From the NCBI GenBank assembly GCA_043228905.1, contig JBHGNT010000016.1:17546001-17610000 (forward strand): a stretch of DNA of 64,000 bases. The letters run 5' to 3'. Source of the stretch: Azolla caroliniana (taxonomy: Eukaryota > Polypodiophyta). Position 1 is the stretch's first letter. Every line of letters begins with the position of its first letter. The position numbers were made by a program, and so were the translations under genes. This document shows positions 32,312 through 44,733 of the stretch, in pieces. The notes under the pieces were generated by a model that saw only the letters and a program-made list of their open reading frames with translations, did not search any database and was not told the DNA's origin.

Positions 32312-32693
32312 TGTCACAAACCTAGATGCCACTATGGAATGTAAGGGTTGAACCCATGACCTCTTGGTCTCCATTGGGCAACCTTGCCAATTGAGCCACA
32401 TCCATGTAAGTGTAGTTATATAAAATCCACTTAATGTATTATAGATTGAACACTAGAACTTTCTAGAAACTTCTAGAGAATGCATCCTCATGCATTCTCT
32501 AGAAGTTTCCTAGCTTGTATGCATACCTCCACCTTCTTGCATAAATACTCAGGTGCACCTTGATTCTAATCAAGGTGAAGAACACTCATTACAGAAGCAT
32601 GATTTTTTGTTCTCTTTCTCTTCTCTCTTCTCTCTTCTTTCTCTTAGTATTTAGTCTCATCTTGGTTCTGCTCGCTTATACTCATCCATGACA
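32312..32693 (+). repeat. 3' LTR of gypsy-I
   Basis: 382 bp, TGTCACAAACC...CCATGACA, preceded by purine-rich gagcgagggagga (32296-32308). It belongs to the same TGTCA..TGACA class as gypsy-E. Near its start, on the minus strand, is a tRNA-like segment (32336-32403) with A-box-like TGGCTCAATTGGCAAGG and B-box-like GGTCATGGGTTCAA. A TATA-like ATAAATA is at 32541. Confidence 0.7.
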
Positions 32694-33690
32694 GAGGTTG
32701 GTTGACTTGTGCGAAAGTATGTAAGGATCTTGTTGGTAGGAACAAGACAAGCATGTCAAATTAAGTAAGAAGTATGGTGTATTGTTCAATAAACAAGCAA
32801 GATACGTTAAGAGAAGTAAGAGACAATTACACAAAGAGAAAGATACTTTCATATTCAAATACCACTGAAGTACATTACAAGGCACAGATGGTAACAAGGC
32901 CCTAACTCCAAAGAAAAGTCATACTAAAGAGACAAATGGGTGGAGTAGGAAGTTTGGTCCAACACATGGTCAAATATGATCAAAGGCAAAGCATTGTATC
33001 AAAGTCTGATACTCAGACAAAGTGTGCATAGTCGACCACTGTCATCATTTGTGCCCTAACGTCCCATCTCACATCGCAATGCATGTGAGCTAGGTCGCAT
33101 TGAAGCAATGGTTCTAATGGCTGATAATGGGATGGGCTCTAACATGTATCGATGTGTACGGTTTCCCCATTCCGCAAAGAATATGGTTAGGCGTAACATG
33201 TGTAGTATAATGTGTGAAGCATGAGCCTCCACATTTGCTCCATGTCATGATACATTGGCGTTACAAAAAGGCCTCATTTGCAAAGGAATCTAGTGATTCA
33301 TCATGAATCAAGTGTGTTGCAGCCCATCCACCAAACCATTTTTCCATATCTTGCATCCAACCGGAATACAAAATTTTTCTTTTATGTTTCTTTTGGATCT
33401 TTTTGCTTGCTTCCCATGCAATTCTTGGAAGTCGATGTGAGGGAATCTTTTGAAACTTAAGCATGTATTCTATTGATTAACAAGCTCAACATGAAGCCGG
33501 ATCAGCTAAAGGCCGAAAGGCCGAATCAATTGAAGAAGACGAAAGTCGAATCAGTTAAAGAAGCTGAGACCTAAATCAGTTGGTAGGATTGGTTGATAAC
33601 CAAAAGAGGGCCATAGGGCTGGATCAGCTAAACAAGTTGTTAGAACCTACATTCCTGTTTTAGTAATAGGAATATTATAGGCAAGTTAGA
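32694..33690. other. Low-copy AT-rich DNA, no gene seen
   Basis: About 1 kb. Only short frames. From 33490 short repeats of gaatcagYtaaag-type sequence lead into the LTR-like duplication. Confidence 0.5.
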
Positions 33691-34138
33691 TGTCAGATCT
33701 CATGATCAGCTTTTAGTACTTGTCAATATTTGTGTCAACCCACTATCAAGGGCTTGTATATTAAGTGCTCTATGAGCGCATTGTATGTACAAATTCCTTT
33801 TGTAATAGAGAAATTGCATTGTTTGCTAACTTTGTCTCTCTCTCATTCTCACTGTGTACTCCATCTCCATCACCATTCTCTATGTTTTACCTAATTGTTT
33901 ACTATCTACCTGTCCAGCTGAAGCGTCAAATCTCATGACGAGCATTTAGTACTTGTCAATATTTGTGTCAACCCACTGTCAGGGGCTTGTATATTAAGTG
34001 ATCTGTGAGCGCATTGTATGTACAAAGTCCTTTTGTAATAGAGAATTTGTGTTGTTTGCTAACTTTGTCTCTCTCACTCTCACTATGTACCCATTCTCTG
34101 TGTTTTACCTAATTGTTTACTATCTACCTGTCCAGCTC
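33691..34138. repeat. Tandem duplication (~232-bp unit) of an LTR-like sequence
   Basis: Unit 1 begins tcagatctcatgatcagc (33693) and unit 2 tcaaatctcatgacgagc (33925). Both run through cttgtcaatatttgtgtcaa and end in ctgtccagct. Cttgtata..aag and TTGTATGTACA resemble copia-B LTR blocks, so this is probably an old LTR with an internal duplication. Confidence 0.65.
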
Positions 34139-34229
34139 AGCAGTCTGCTAAAGTTTCCGCACACATATTATTTTTTCATATTCAAAAACCCTTTACATGG
34201 CCACGAGCTCAATGGGAAATGATCTCATC

Positions 34230-35215
34230 TCAAGGAGGAGGGTGTATGGCGTTTGTTTCTTAACTTATAGAAACTTTGTAAGAAAATGTTTTTGGACATT
34301 TTCAAACTCTTTCCAAGTAGATTTAGGGAGGCTACCACCCCATAGAGAAGCATCGGTGTCACTAAAGTGTCAAAAAGATATTTTTGAGGACCCAACACTT
34401 AATATCTCCATTATTGCATTTTTTCTCAAATGCATAATATGCTCGCTTTCCTGCCTCTAAGCAGCGTGTAGAACATTCATTCCATCTATGATTTGAAGGA
34501 ACTTCAAGGCCAAGATATTTGAAGCTTTCCACACATTCAAGTGGCTCATTATTGTACATAATGCATGGTTTATCTTTTTGTTGGCTCTTCACAAGCGTAA
34601 TCTCTATTTTTGAGCTATTGACACTTAATTTAATATGCATGCAAAAAAATTCCAATGCCTTCATAAGCTTTTGTGCATCTCCTAAAGTATTGCAAAAAGC
34701 ATTACATCATCCGCATATAGCAATAACATAATGACAACATTCCCAATGGCAACTTCTTCAACACCTTTCTTTACAAACTTGGCAACCATTTCTTTCAATT
34801 CATCAATGCATAGACCAAATAGAGTTGGTGAGAGTGGGCATCCTTGCTTAACACCAACAGTGCTACTGAAAAAATCTGAAAGTCTATCTTCATATACACA
34901 CAACATATAACATTCTCATATATTCAGGAAATTGCAAACATATATTCAGTAGGCACCTTGAGTTCTTCCATTTGCCTCCAAAGATGCTCATGAGGTACCA
35001 TATCAAAAGCTTTCTTGAAGTCTACGAAGCAACAATATAAACCTTTACCTCTAAGGTAACTTTCCCCCATTAATACTCGAAGGGTGACAAGGTGATCAAT
35101 GGTGCTATGGTGTTTTCAAAAACTAGCTTGTCCATAAGCTCTCCTACCATTTTCTTTGATTCCATTATACATCCAAATAATTTTGCCATTAGCGACCCAA
35201 CCATGATGGTTCGAT
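34230..35215 (-). pseudogene. LINE (non-LTR retrotransposon) reverse transcriptase fragment
   Basis: The minus strand reads in order, across frameshifts: RTIMVGSLMAKLFG near 35210; VPHEHLW.QMEELKVPTEY near 34980; VYEDRLSDFFSSTVGVKQGC (34900-34845); PLSPTLFGLCIDELKEMV; LLLYADDVMLFA (active site near 34700); then MKALEFFCMHIKLSVNSSK and ESFKYLGLEV; and finally TPMLLYG near 34330. This order is RVT_1 of a LINE. No endonuclease is present. Confidence 0.82.
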
Positions 35216-35940
35216 AGTTGTTTACATTATTTACATCTCCAACTTTATGTAAGTGTGTGAGAGAGAGAGATTAGTGTTTGGTGTTTGGTTTTATAACACT
35301 TAACACTAATCACTCACAAGTATGAGAAAAAGATGGGAGAGAACTCTAGCTTAGATTCAATGGGGAAGAGAAAACTTTGAAAGTTCAAGAAGAAGAACTA
35401 AAAAGGCACAAAAGTGACTTTTACACCTTTTTTACAAAGAGGTTGTGCCCTTTCACAGTAGAGTGTCATTAGGCTCAAAGTTGTAAAACTACCTATAGGC
35501 TATATTGTGTTCCCCTTCTCTTGGTCTCACACGTGGCCTTTAGTACCAATGTTGATATCTTCATAGTATCGTGCTACATGAAACATGTATTTAACATCTA
35601 CTACCATCCATAATGTTCTACAACCTTCCATAATGCTCTACTAGATTCCATAAAATGTGTCATTTGTCATTTCAAACTAAAAAAGGTCTATTTTTTGGAA
35701 GACAAAAACCCACAACCTTAACATTGTAATATATTATTGTAATAATTTTTAAAAATTGACTCATGAATCTATATGCAATAAAATGCTAAGGTGGAGAGGG
35801 TTGTTGAAAATATTGTGCATGATGATGTTTTCACATTTTCCTTTAGTGTGTAATGTCTCTTTCTAGTTATATTTGTCTATAGGTTGTCTAGACTCTATAC
35901 AATGCTAAATGGCCTTAAGGACACTTATAAATCAACTAGC
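35216..35940. other. AT-rich intergenic DNA, no gene seen
   Basis: A short GA tract at 35259-35271 and otherwise unremarkable AT-rich sequence. Confidence 0.5.
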
Positions 35941-35949
35941 AATCTGCCC

Positions 35950-36425
35950 AGTTTGGTTTCGGTTCGGTTTGGTTTCTTTGTCTTGAAACCAAACCAAACC
36001 ATTTATATAAAACAAAAACCAAACCAAACCACTTATGAACTTTCAAGCCATTTAAACCAAACCATTTTAAAATGAAAACTGTTTAGGAAAAAGTTGAAAC
36101 CAAACTAACCATTTAATAAAAAGTTTAAACCTAACCACATTTAAATCAAACTAAATAAACAAAAATACACTAAATCAAATAAACATCTATGTTAAATTAA
36201 TTAATTAAACCATTAAATTACATAAACATTTAAGGGGAATATAAGTTAGCCCAAAAACTAATAAACCTTTAAACCAAACCACTTAAACCTATAAACCGAT
36301 AAACCCGAGTTTTAGAACCGAACCGAACTAAAACCGAACCGTTTATTAACAATTCAAACCAAACCAAACCATTTAATTATTTTGGAATTGATAAACCATA
36401 AAACCATGGCTTAATAGTTCAGTTT
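35950..36425. repeat. AAACC/GGTTT-rich degenerate repeat with a hairpin
   Basis: Dense irregular copies of aaaccaaacc and accattta. At the left edge a perfect 11-bp inverted repeat, GGTTTGGTTTC at 35966-35976 and GAAACCAAACC at 35985-35995, is separated by 8 bases. Not a regular telomere repeat. Confidence 0.7.
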
Positions 36426-36679
36426 GAGCCAATATCGGGCCCATAGTTAAAAACAACACTAGAATCAAGTAATTGGACAAGGTAATGAGTACAAGAATTA
36501 TTCTATCTTAGAGGGTACCCAAGAAACCAAAAACCAAATAGCAACGGGATGAAGCTCCATCAACTACATAAACACTTGCAAAATGGGAGTTGGTTAATAT
36601 TTGGTAGGAGCTTCTTACAAATGGTGCACATAATGCACCTTTATTGTATGTACTTTCGATTACTTTATGTTAAAATCTG

Positions 36680-37215
36680 GCAAGTGTGGGTATCTCGGTG
36701 CAAGGAGACCCTCGCAGGTAAACGAACCCCACCAGCTGAGAATTTAATGATGATCTAGTTTAATCTTATTTCTACGTTGCGAGGTGAGTTTGAAAGTCTT
36801 CAAGGGCCATTTGATGCAAGTGAAGAAGCTAGAGCTCGATTCCTTCGGAAATGGAGCGGTTCGTCGATGCTGCAGATAATGGATGGTAAAGTGAACTGGA
36901 ATTATCAACCACCGCGGTGGTTGTTCCCTCCAAGTGTTCCTAACATCTAGATGGGTGCTGCCATGAGGAGCGAATGGAGGACATCTATGCTGAGTTCTGT
37001 TTTGTATGAGGCTCACGTGGAGAATGTGTTCGAGTAATGCTATACACATAGAATGATGTGGTGTTTTGGAGTTGTTTTTTTATGTTGTTTCATCTACACA
37101 TTGTTTTCCTTTGACATGCAAGATGTCTTGGAAGATATGAGTTGTAAATGATTCCTTTGTACATTCTTAACTAATGGAAGTAGATGTTTTTGGAAAAAGA
37201 AAAAAAGAAAAAAAG
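36680..37215 (+). pseudogene. Unidentified coding-like fragment with A-rich tail, possible retrocopy
   Basis: After about 36775 the plus frame reads RGEFESLQGPFDASEEARAR, WSGSSMLQIMDGKVNWNYQP, a TAG, then MGAAMRSEWRTSMLSSVLYE and TAA near 37036. Composition looks protein-coding. An A-rich tail (aaaaagaaaaaaagaaaaaaa) at 37193-37215 would suit a retrotransposed copy or LINE 3' end. Family not recognised. Confidence 0.4.
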
Positions 37216-37961
37216 GTATATACTACAAGTCCGTCTCTTCATAACTATGGAGAAATAAATGAGGTGTTTGAGATAACTTTGTGTACACAAGGGTATGGTG
37301 AAAGGTTGAGGAAATAAGATTAAGAGAGACAAACAATAGGACTTTTGCGTTAAAACAAATCAATTCTTATATTATAGTGAAGGGTTTCTTAATGTACGTT
37401 GATGAAAAACAGAATTTGTCATATAAGCCATTAACATGGTCATTAGCAATCTAACACATTACTGAAATATTTTCATGTATACAACATACACTCTTAGATA
37501 TATTCCTTGTCATTGGATGGTGCTAAGTAAGAAGGAATGTTTTTTATTAATCATACTACTTGGTATCAGAGTAAACAAAACAAAAATCTTAAATGTGTAT
37601 GACGATGATTTGTTAACATGATATGCCATCTGATAACAATAACTTATGATCATATATTGGCACACATTCAAGTGGCTTCAATAACAAGACAATTAGAGAT
37701 GAGTACATCCAATCATTGGTTGTAATCCAATTGGATTCAACTAATTTCATATCACTCCAACCCATTAATTTGGTTGCCTTATATAAGAAAACAAGAGAAT
37801 TAACGTTGTGGAGTAATCGATGCTCAAAAATACAACTCTTACTTCTCTTAACAACTTGTATATTTGTCTTACTTTGATTTTTGTCAATTGATTTGTCTTT
37901 AAACATTGAATTATCCCGTAATGACATCTCCCAAAGATAGACAGACTCTAAGGGTCAATCT
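37216..37961. other. AT-rich flank downstream of the minus-strand gene, no gene seen
   Basis: Contains an isolated TGGTATCAGAG at 37561 without adjoining LTR or gag. The 3' UTR and poly(A) site of the minus-strand gene should lie here but cannot be placed. Confidence 0.45.
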
Positions 37962-40900
37962 CTATGACTTCTTCTTTTTCTTCTTTTCTTGAGACTTGGT
38001 ACGGGTTTTACCTATCTTAGCAGTGACATTTTCTTCCGATTTCTCTTTTTCCTTCTTAGCATTAGCATTTCCTTGTGCTTTCTCTTTTTTACTTGATTTG
38101 CCTTTATTTATCTCTTGATCTTTAACCTACATAAGGGGTAAAAATGAAACAAGTCCTTTGAAGGCAACAAAATGAGGTAATTTAGAGAAATAAAACGATA
38201 TTGCTTGTGCTTAATAAAAGCAAAATTTCCATGCATGGAATGGAAATCTAAAAATCACCTTTGCTAGCTTCATTAAATACTTCCTGATAGAAACGTGAAT
38301 ATGTTACCCATAGCTAGATTTTGTTATTAAAAGAGCTGGTAAGATCTTGACCATGTGTATAATAAATCATATGGAATAATGATATGTTTGAATATTACCA
38401 ACATCCACAGAAGAAAAAAAAACTCAACTTTCTCACAGATATTACAACATTGATCATTGATCACAAAATGAGATGGGTAGAACTTACTTTTTCCAACACA
38501 TTACAACGTCATCATCAAGCACACATTGTCAAGATTAACAAGAAAGAACTCAATAATGAATACATCTCACTTTTTCCCGACATTACAATCTCATCCATCA
38601 TCCGCCAAACATTTGCAATGAGTAACAAAAAAAAAATTCAAACAATGTTGTTCATATTGCTTCTTTTTTTAATAGAAATCTGGTTTTACCTCAGCCAATG
38701 TTGCTTCGGATGCTGCAAAACTAAGTTGAAATCTCGATATATTGACGGCGAGAAAAGCATTTTCCTTGCATATCCTCTCCACCTGTTGTGCCGTCGATAC
38801 TCCATAAGGTTTATCCATTCCTGGCATTTCTCCTCCCCATTGAGGCCTCGGTGTGAGTGGGCGAGTTGCGACCGTAAATGCATCCACTCCAGTTTTTGCT
38901 TCATAAACCTTATCACTCAATTCCAGTACTTCTGCCTTGGCGGCAAGAACTTCGGCTTTTGGAACACTACAAAAAAGGCACAATGTTCACACATTTCGAA
39001 ATCGAATACCAAATCACAAGACCTAAGAATAAAGTTCCACTGCAATTTTGCATATTTATGCTATCAAATATTTTATGTTTGAAAACCACGAAAACAATTA
39101 GTATATACCTCAATTCATAAGGACAAAGTAGACCATATTCTAAAAGCTAAGTTCCAAAGTAATAGAATGAAAATATTGTCTACAATCTAAGAGCCAATCA
39201 TCCCACTAAGCTGATTTATTTAAAAAAGTTGTTCGCGTCGTGTAACAATAGTAAAGCCCCAACTTGTTTTGCACATATTAATGCTAAACTTTTTAATTCT
39301 ATCATAACATTGTCTCTACTATCAAAGATCCAAGTCCCACAATGCATTTTCATACATTTATGTTAACTTCTTTAAATCTAGTAATATAGCCTTATACATC
39401 TCTATCTAATTTGACCAATTTTGGGTTGATTCTATTGGGCATTAACAAACATTTTAAGATGCAATTTCTTGTTTGGTTTTGTGGAGCATTTGATCCTCTT
39501 AAAAGAACATCAATATATCTTTATTTCTTTCTAAAGCTACTAGATTTCCCGGAAAAAGTCCAATATTTCATTAGTACTAAGGATTTTGACATCTAATTGA
39601 TCCAAAATGTTTGTTTCAAGTGAAAGAGTGGACCTTTCAAATTTTAATCCTTTTATATCCTAATTTTACAACATGTTGGCTTTTAAGAGTTGTTATTCAA
39701 TCATGAGAAGACGAAGGAAGCGAAATTTTTGCCTTTAATCAAAATTTATGTTCTATCTCCCAGCTTCTTGGTATGTGAGACTAGAATATATAAATCATAA
39801 AGTTCCACACGAAATTGATCTTCACCTGTTGGTGAGCTCAGATTGGCATGCCCTCACAAGACCTTGAACATGTTGGAATTCATGGACACATTGCATATAA
39901 TTTGCCTTTAGCTTCTCATACTCCCGAACTTCAGCATCCTGCAGTTTAGGTCAACATAATAGTATCACATTCATGGTTCAAACCTTGGTACAAGTTGAAA
40001 ACACACAAAATATTGTTAATGTACAAAATTCCTCTAAATAAAGTTATAGGTGAATGAAGTAGACACAACGAATACAAATAAAGACATTGTAAGTGAAGTT
40101 AATGAATTCCCTATACAAATAAAGTTGATGTAAATGAAACAGAATCCCTTACAACATTTTTACGTACCATTACACATAGTGAGTAAATCAAGCTTCTACC
40201 TTCATGGTGTCTATTTGTTGCGTTTGTTTTACTTCACGCTTTATATCTTTAAGCTCCTGCTTCAAACTCTTTATCTTCTCGTGTAGCCCATTTACCTTCA
40301 GAATCCCTGACAGAGCGCCATTTTAAATGTGGTTTGTGCACCAATGGTTTTATAAGCAAACAATTCAAGTTCTTTTAAACTTTCACAACGGGGAAGAAGG
40401 GCCAATGTACAAATGCTTACTCCACAAAAGATGAACATCTATAAGATAACTTCGTCTGAGTTATGATTTTCTATGTCAAAATTTGATTAAAACTATGAAA
40501 TGAGCACAAGAGCATTGGGTTGTGAAAGAAATTGGGAAAAAAATAACACCTTTTTAGTTCACCGAACAATTTTATTACATTCAGAGTTGGGTAGAGGGAT
40601 CAAAAAATACAACATAACTTACATCTAGGTACAATTTTCTACAGGGCATTTTGATCTGAAACTATGCCCTTTAAAGGCCAAAATGGCATATAAGACCCAA
40701 CGAGAGATTAAATCGTAAAACGTTGTCTCTTCTTTGAGTGCAACAAACCAAAATAAATGTACCTAAGTAAAATAATAATGATAGAAATTGAATAAGAAAG
40801 GTATATACAAATGAGGCATCGCATTTGACGAGTGATAAATTTGTGTTCAACTTTTGAGTCAACTTATGTCAAAAAACTAGACAGTTTGTGGACCGCTTGT

Positions 40901-43721
40901 AATAACTAGTTCTCTTTACCTTAAGAATTGGGGTTTGGTGGTTTCATGGTGCTTATTGATGGTCAAATACGAAGTGCAGGTTCGGGACTAGTAACTTGTG
41001 TTTAGAATGCTATCTTTTATGCATATACACTAAACCATGATAATGCCATCAATCAAGACAAGGAGTATGGAAAACCTTTTTCTCCTCCAAAGACAACGCG
41101 CGCATTGCTATTGATATGTTCTCCTCCAATTCATTGCTCGTATGATCAGTCTGAATTATCTCTTCTCTTACGTCCTATTGAAATTTCATACCAGAGAAAA
41201 ATTACACCCAATAATATCATGCTAACAAAAACAAGGCATTGCATACAAATCATAACATGATGCATTGCCTCGTATTTGCAAACTCTAACGATGAAAAAAT
41301 ATTTAGAAATTGGGAAAGGTTAGTTGAGAGAGAAGAATTCAGAATAGGATACACATATATACACACATATATTGACAAGAGGTACAATGTCATGTATGTT
41401 GTGAATGACTGTCATAAGGAGAAATTGATTAGACTACTACATGATTACGTGAAATGTCCACAGTCGATTGGCTCTCCGAGAGATAGTGCTAAAAAAGATA
41501 GCGCAAGAACCGTTGTTAATGTATTACAAAAGGAAATGAGACCTGCAGCTCTGACCGAATGCTTTGTAGATCTTTCTCTTCCTCTAAAAGACGAGATTTC
41601 CAAAAAGAATTTGAGGTTTCCATTTGTGAAATCTCTTGCTTGAGTTCTTCAGCCAATTCAAAGTAAGTTCCTTCCTATGTTAAGCAATATCGGCTTGATA
41701 ACTTAGTCCTTTCATTGCCAAGAGCAGTAAAGGAAGAATTGAGCAGAAAATAATTGAGAATGAACCTTTTGCTTTGAGAAATTATCTTTGCATTTAGCAC
41801 TTTGATACAAACAACGCTTAAGCTCACCACAAATATGATTGAGAAAACTTGAGAATGGAAGTTTGCTATGGCAAAGCTCTTCAAGAACCTTCGTATAGCA
41901 CAAAGATATACCATGAAATGACATTTTATACACCCACATACCCATACAGGATATTGAACATATATACCTGAAAACATGCTTTTGTTCTTTGTGCATCAGG
42001 AAGCTCATCATTACTCGTACTAGCGACATTAAGTAGGCTTTCAAGCTTCATCTAATACAATGAAAGCACAAAAGATGGTGTACTTAGAAAGGCAACTTTG
42101 GAATCAAGTACCAATGAAAATGTTTCAGGAACCCAAACATATATTATTACCTAGATCTACCTTCCAAATTGCGTTCAGACAAGGGTCATCCAATGGCTAA
42201 TGCATCTCTCACTAGCCTTAATTAATCCTTTATCTCTATTACCCATAGGCTCATAACCATATGCTATGTCAGCTTAGTAGCATACAAGAATTGATCCACT
42301 GGAAATTACTATATACATTGGTCTATATTTGAAAAGGTTTGATGTGTTTCATAAATGTTCATGTTTCTTTCTTTCAACTATGAAAAATGCAAGAATGCCC
42401 CAAAAGTGTGTAGGATGATGCCATTTGACTGCATGCATGGATGGCCACTTGTAGGCAAGTGCACGGGGCGGGATATATATTGGAGTAATGGGAGGTCATG
42501 TTTCATAATGCAACATGTGTATATGTAAACTACGAAGCTATCTTCATGTGAGCAACCATTATAGGAATGCTTGTGTTATGACCTGAGATTGGTTCTTGGC
42601 AAGTCCAACAATATGTGAGCACATGCTTAGTTGAAGGGTGTGAGGAGTCTTAAAATAGTATCATAAGGCCTCATTTCTATCATTTAAAAAAAAAAATAGA
42701 ACTCTTGCCATGGCTTAACAGATACTATGGCTAGCCTTGCATTAATGTCTCTACGTCTAGGAGGCAAGCCTGAAATCTGCATCTGGTTGCTTTTAACATG
42801 AGTTTGGCCTACTGCATATCATGTATACAAGGTAAGGTATCATCATAAGATGCATCAAAATAATGCCAACATAGTTGGAACCATGCAAGGAGTTTAGAGT
42901 TTGTTCTTATAATATGATGAATTTATCATAATTTTGTCCAAAGAGAATATTTTCCATCCCTTTAGCAAATTCTCCCCTCCACCATTGAGACAGCCATGCT
43001 TTATGAATTTAACGATATGCTATCCTAGAATTAGGACATAGATCAAGCCTTTTGTGGATATATAAAGGGCTAGTGGATAACCTTGAGCAACCCTCTCTTC
43101 TCTATTCTACGTATGCATGTAATGTATGTATGTATGTATGTATATGTATATGTATATGTATATGTTATGTATGTATGTACTTGTATGTATGTCTACAAAG
43201 ATTGGGCCTACCTGGAAATGCTTGGCGAAGGAGAGGCTATCGAGATTCCATCGATGGCTACCTCGTGGGCCACAGTTCTCATCATTCTCTTGTGTGCCGA
43301 GCACATTAAAACCTCCGCAATCATCCGGTTCTTCATCATCCCGATCTTCATGTGGATGATGCTGGGGACAGAGATGTAAACTACCCTTGGCATTATTATA
43401 ATCCTTGGATGGAGAACCGACATAAGCACCGAGATCGAGATTATGGGGATGGGGTCTCGCGATCAGAGCTGTTGGGAGCCTCTTCTTAATTTGGGGGCAA
43501 TCCAGGCCCACCATGCTACAATTGCATTCTCTCTTTGCAAAAGGCTTTGCATTGTTATTGTTATTGTTGTTATTGTTGTTATTGTTGTTATTGTTGTTGT
43601 TGCTGCTTCTGTTACTGTTACTGCTGCTACTGCTTCTGTTGATATCATTATGAGAAGGTTTGAGGAGTCGATGAGGTTTGGGGGTCCTCTCTCTGATGTA
43701 ATGTTGGAAGAGGTCTTGCAT
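37962..43721 (-). CDS. Spliced coiled-coil protein resembling TSNAXIP1 (translin-associated factor X-interacting protein 1)
   Basis: Reconstructed on the minus strand from GT-AG exons that keep one frame. Exon 1 43721-43212 (ATG 43719-43721), exon 2 42196-42161 (12 codons, tentative), exon 3 42051-41968, exon 4 41888-41766, exon 5 41674-41543, exon 6 41174-41076, exon 7 40295-40200, exon 8 39938-39826, exon 9 38966-38690, exon 10 38126-37962 (TAG). Total about 544 residues. All introns are phase 0 except the one after exon 8 (phase 2). Exon 1 is low-complexity with a 17-Asn run; exons 5-8 are coiled coil; exon 9 has VPKAEVLAAKAEVLELSDKV then LTPRPQW; the end is Lys-rich. Order and the VP(K/R)..TPRP.W pattern match what I recall of animal TSNAXIP1, a testis/cilium-associated protein. 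No in-frame stop. Homology is a judgement from memory. The start could be further upstream. Confidence 0.72.
43123..43195. repeat. GTAT/TATG microsatellite in intron 1
   Basis: Runs of gtat and tatatg repeats directly beyond the exon 1 donor of the minus-strand gene. Confidence 0.9.
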
Positions 43722-44146
43722 GGTGGGCCAATAAATCTGAATGAAGCAGAAGATCAAGAGATGATGGAGGAGGAGGAGGAGGAAGGGAAGAAGAAGAAGA
43801 AGAAGAAGACAGAGAACAGAGAACAGAGAAGTAAATCGAATCCTTCATCATGGAACTCCATAGCCGCCAATTCAATCCAATTTCTTTTTGTGATTTATTC
43901 AGACAGAACGCGTCCCTTCGCCCATCATGACGATGATGAGGGGGGGGAAAAAAACAGATACAAAACAAGTTTATGGAAATTCCAAATCATACCCCTGCTC
44001 TCAGTTCTTTTTCCCTCTTCCATATTTACATATATATTCCCTTGAATAATGAATATTGTTGCTTGCTTGTCACTACCCCTTCCTCTCACATTTATCTCTC
44101 GGAGAAGCCGAAAACCCCGCCCTACAAACTAATTCTCCACCTCCAC

Positions 44147-44148
<2 letters not shown>
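43722..44148 (-). promoter_or_regulatory. Presumed 5' leader and upstream region of the TSNAXIP1-like gene
   Basis: Upstream of the ATG on the minus strand is a CTT/CCT-rich tract (43766-43810), typical of plant 5' leaders, then unexceptional sequence. No convincing TATA box; the start site is not determinable. Confidence 0.35.

Positions 44149-44217
<69 letters not shown>
44149..44217. repeat. (GT)n microsatellite
   Basis: About 34 GT units without interruption. A smaller GA run lies at 44389-44409. Confidence 0.97.
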
Positions 44218-44219
<2 letters not shown>

Positions 44220-44230
44220 CTAAGTGTTTG

Positions 44231-44700
44231 TGTGTTTAGATGTTTTGGGTCCTAAGGAGCTTGTCGCCCTTGCCATCTAGGGGTTGAGCCCCCATTTAGG
44301 TGTGGATGAACATGAGACGTTCTCTTGAATCTACGACTTCCGATGTTCCGCCATACGTAAATGACTTTTCATGGCAACAACATGAGAAAGAGAGAGAGAG
44401 AGAGAGAGATTCTTGGCTATTCATGTGTTCAACACTGGGTTACCTCATGGCAAGAAGCACTCTTGTTATGTGTATGGAAACCATCATCTGGTAGAGAGCA
44501 TTGTATTCCTTTGCAAAAAGAATTACTTGTGTCTTCTCAGTTATTATGTTGACCTGGAAAAGAGTGATTGCGATCTTTGTTTAATCGTTTGTTTCGTTTT
44601 TGGGGTCAAAGAGGTGGGAGATATAGTTGAGGCTCCATCTCAATGAATTTTGGAGTTTGTTGAAGCGCGAGAATTATTATGTATCCTACATAATTATGGG
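44231..44700. other. Intergenic DNA, no gene supported
   Basis: Only short overlapping frames around the GA run; no domain recognised. Confidence 0.45.
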
Positions 44701-44733
44701 TTTATCTAACAACAATTACAAAAGATTGCATTG

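Noticed and set aside
32336-32403. A true tRNA gene on the minus strand
   Set aside because: Anticodon arm does not pair and the T-arm is weak; it lies inside an LTR. Kept only as tRNA-like. The same holds for 53248-53305 and 9194-9262.
37561-37571. TGGTATCAGAG as a copia primer-binding site
   Set aside because: No LTR end precedes it and no gag follows; one 11-mer is not enough.
41239-41643. Plus-strand 134-codon ORF as a gene
   Set aside because: It overlaps exon 5 of the minus-strand gene in antisense and shows no recognisable domain.
43443-44045. Plus-strand 200-codon ORF with poly-Val/Ile and poly-Glu/Lys
   Set aside because: Antisense shadow of exon 1 and the CT-rich leader of the minus-strand gene; composition comes from triplet repeats.
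44149-44239. Cys-Val repeat ORF
   Set aside because: Translation of a pure GT microsatellite.
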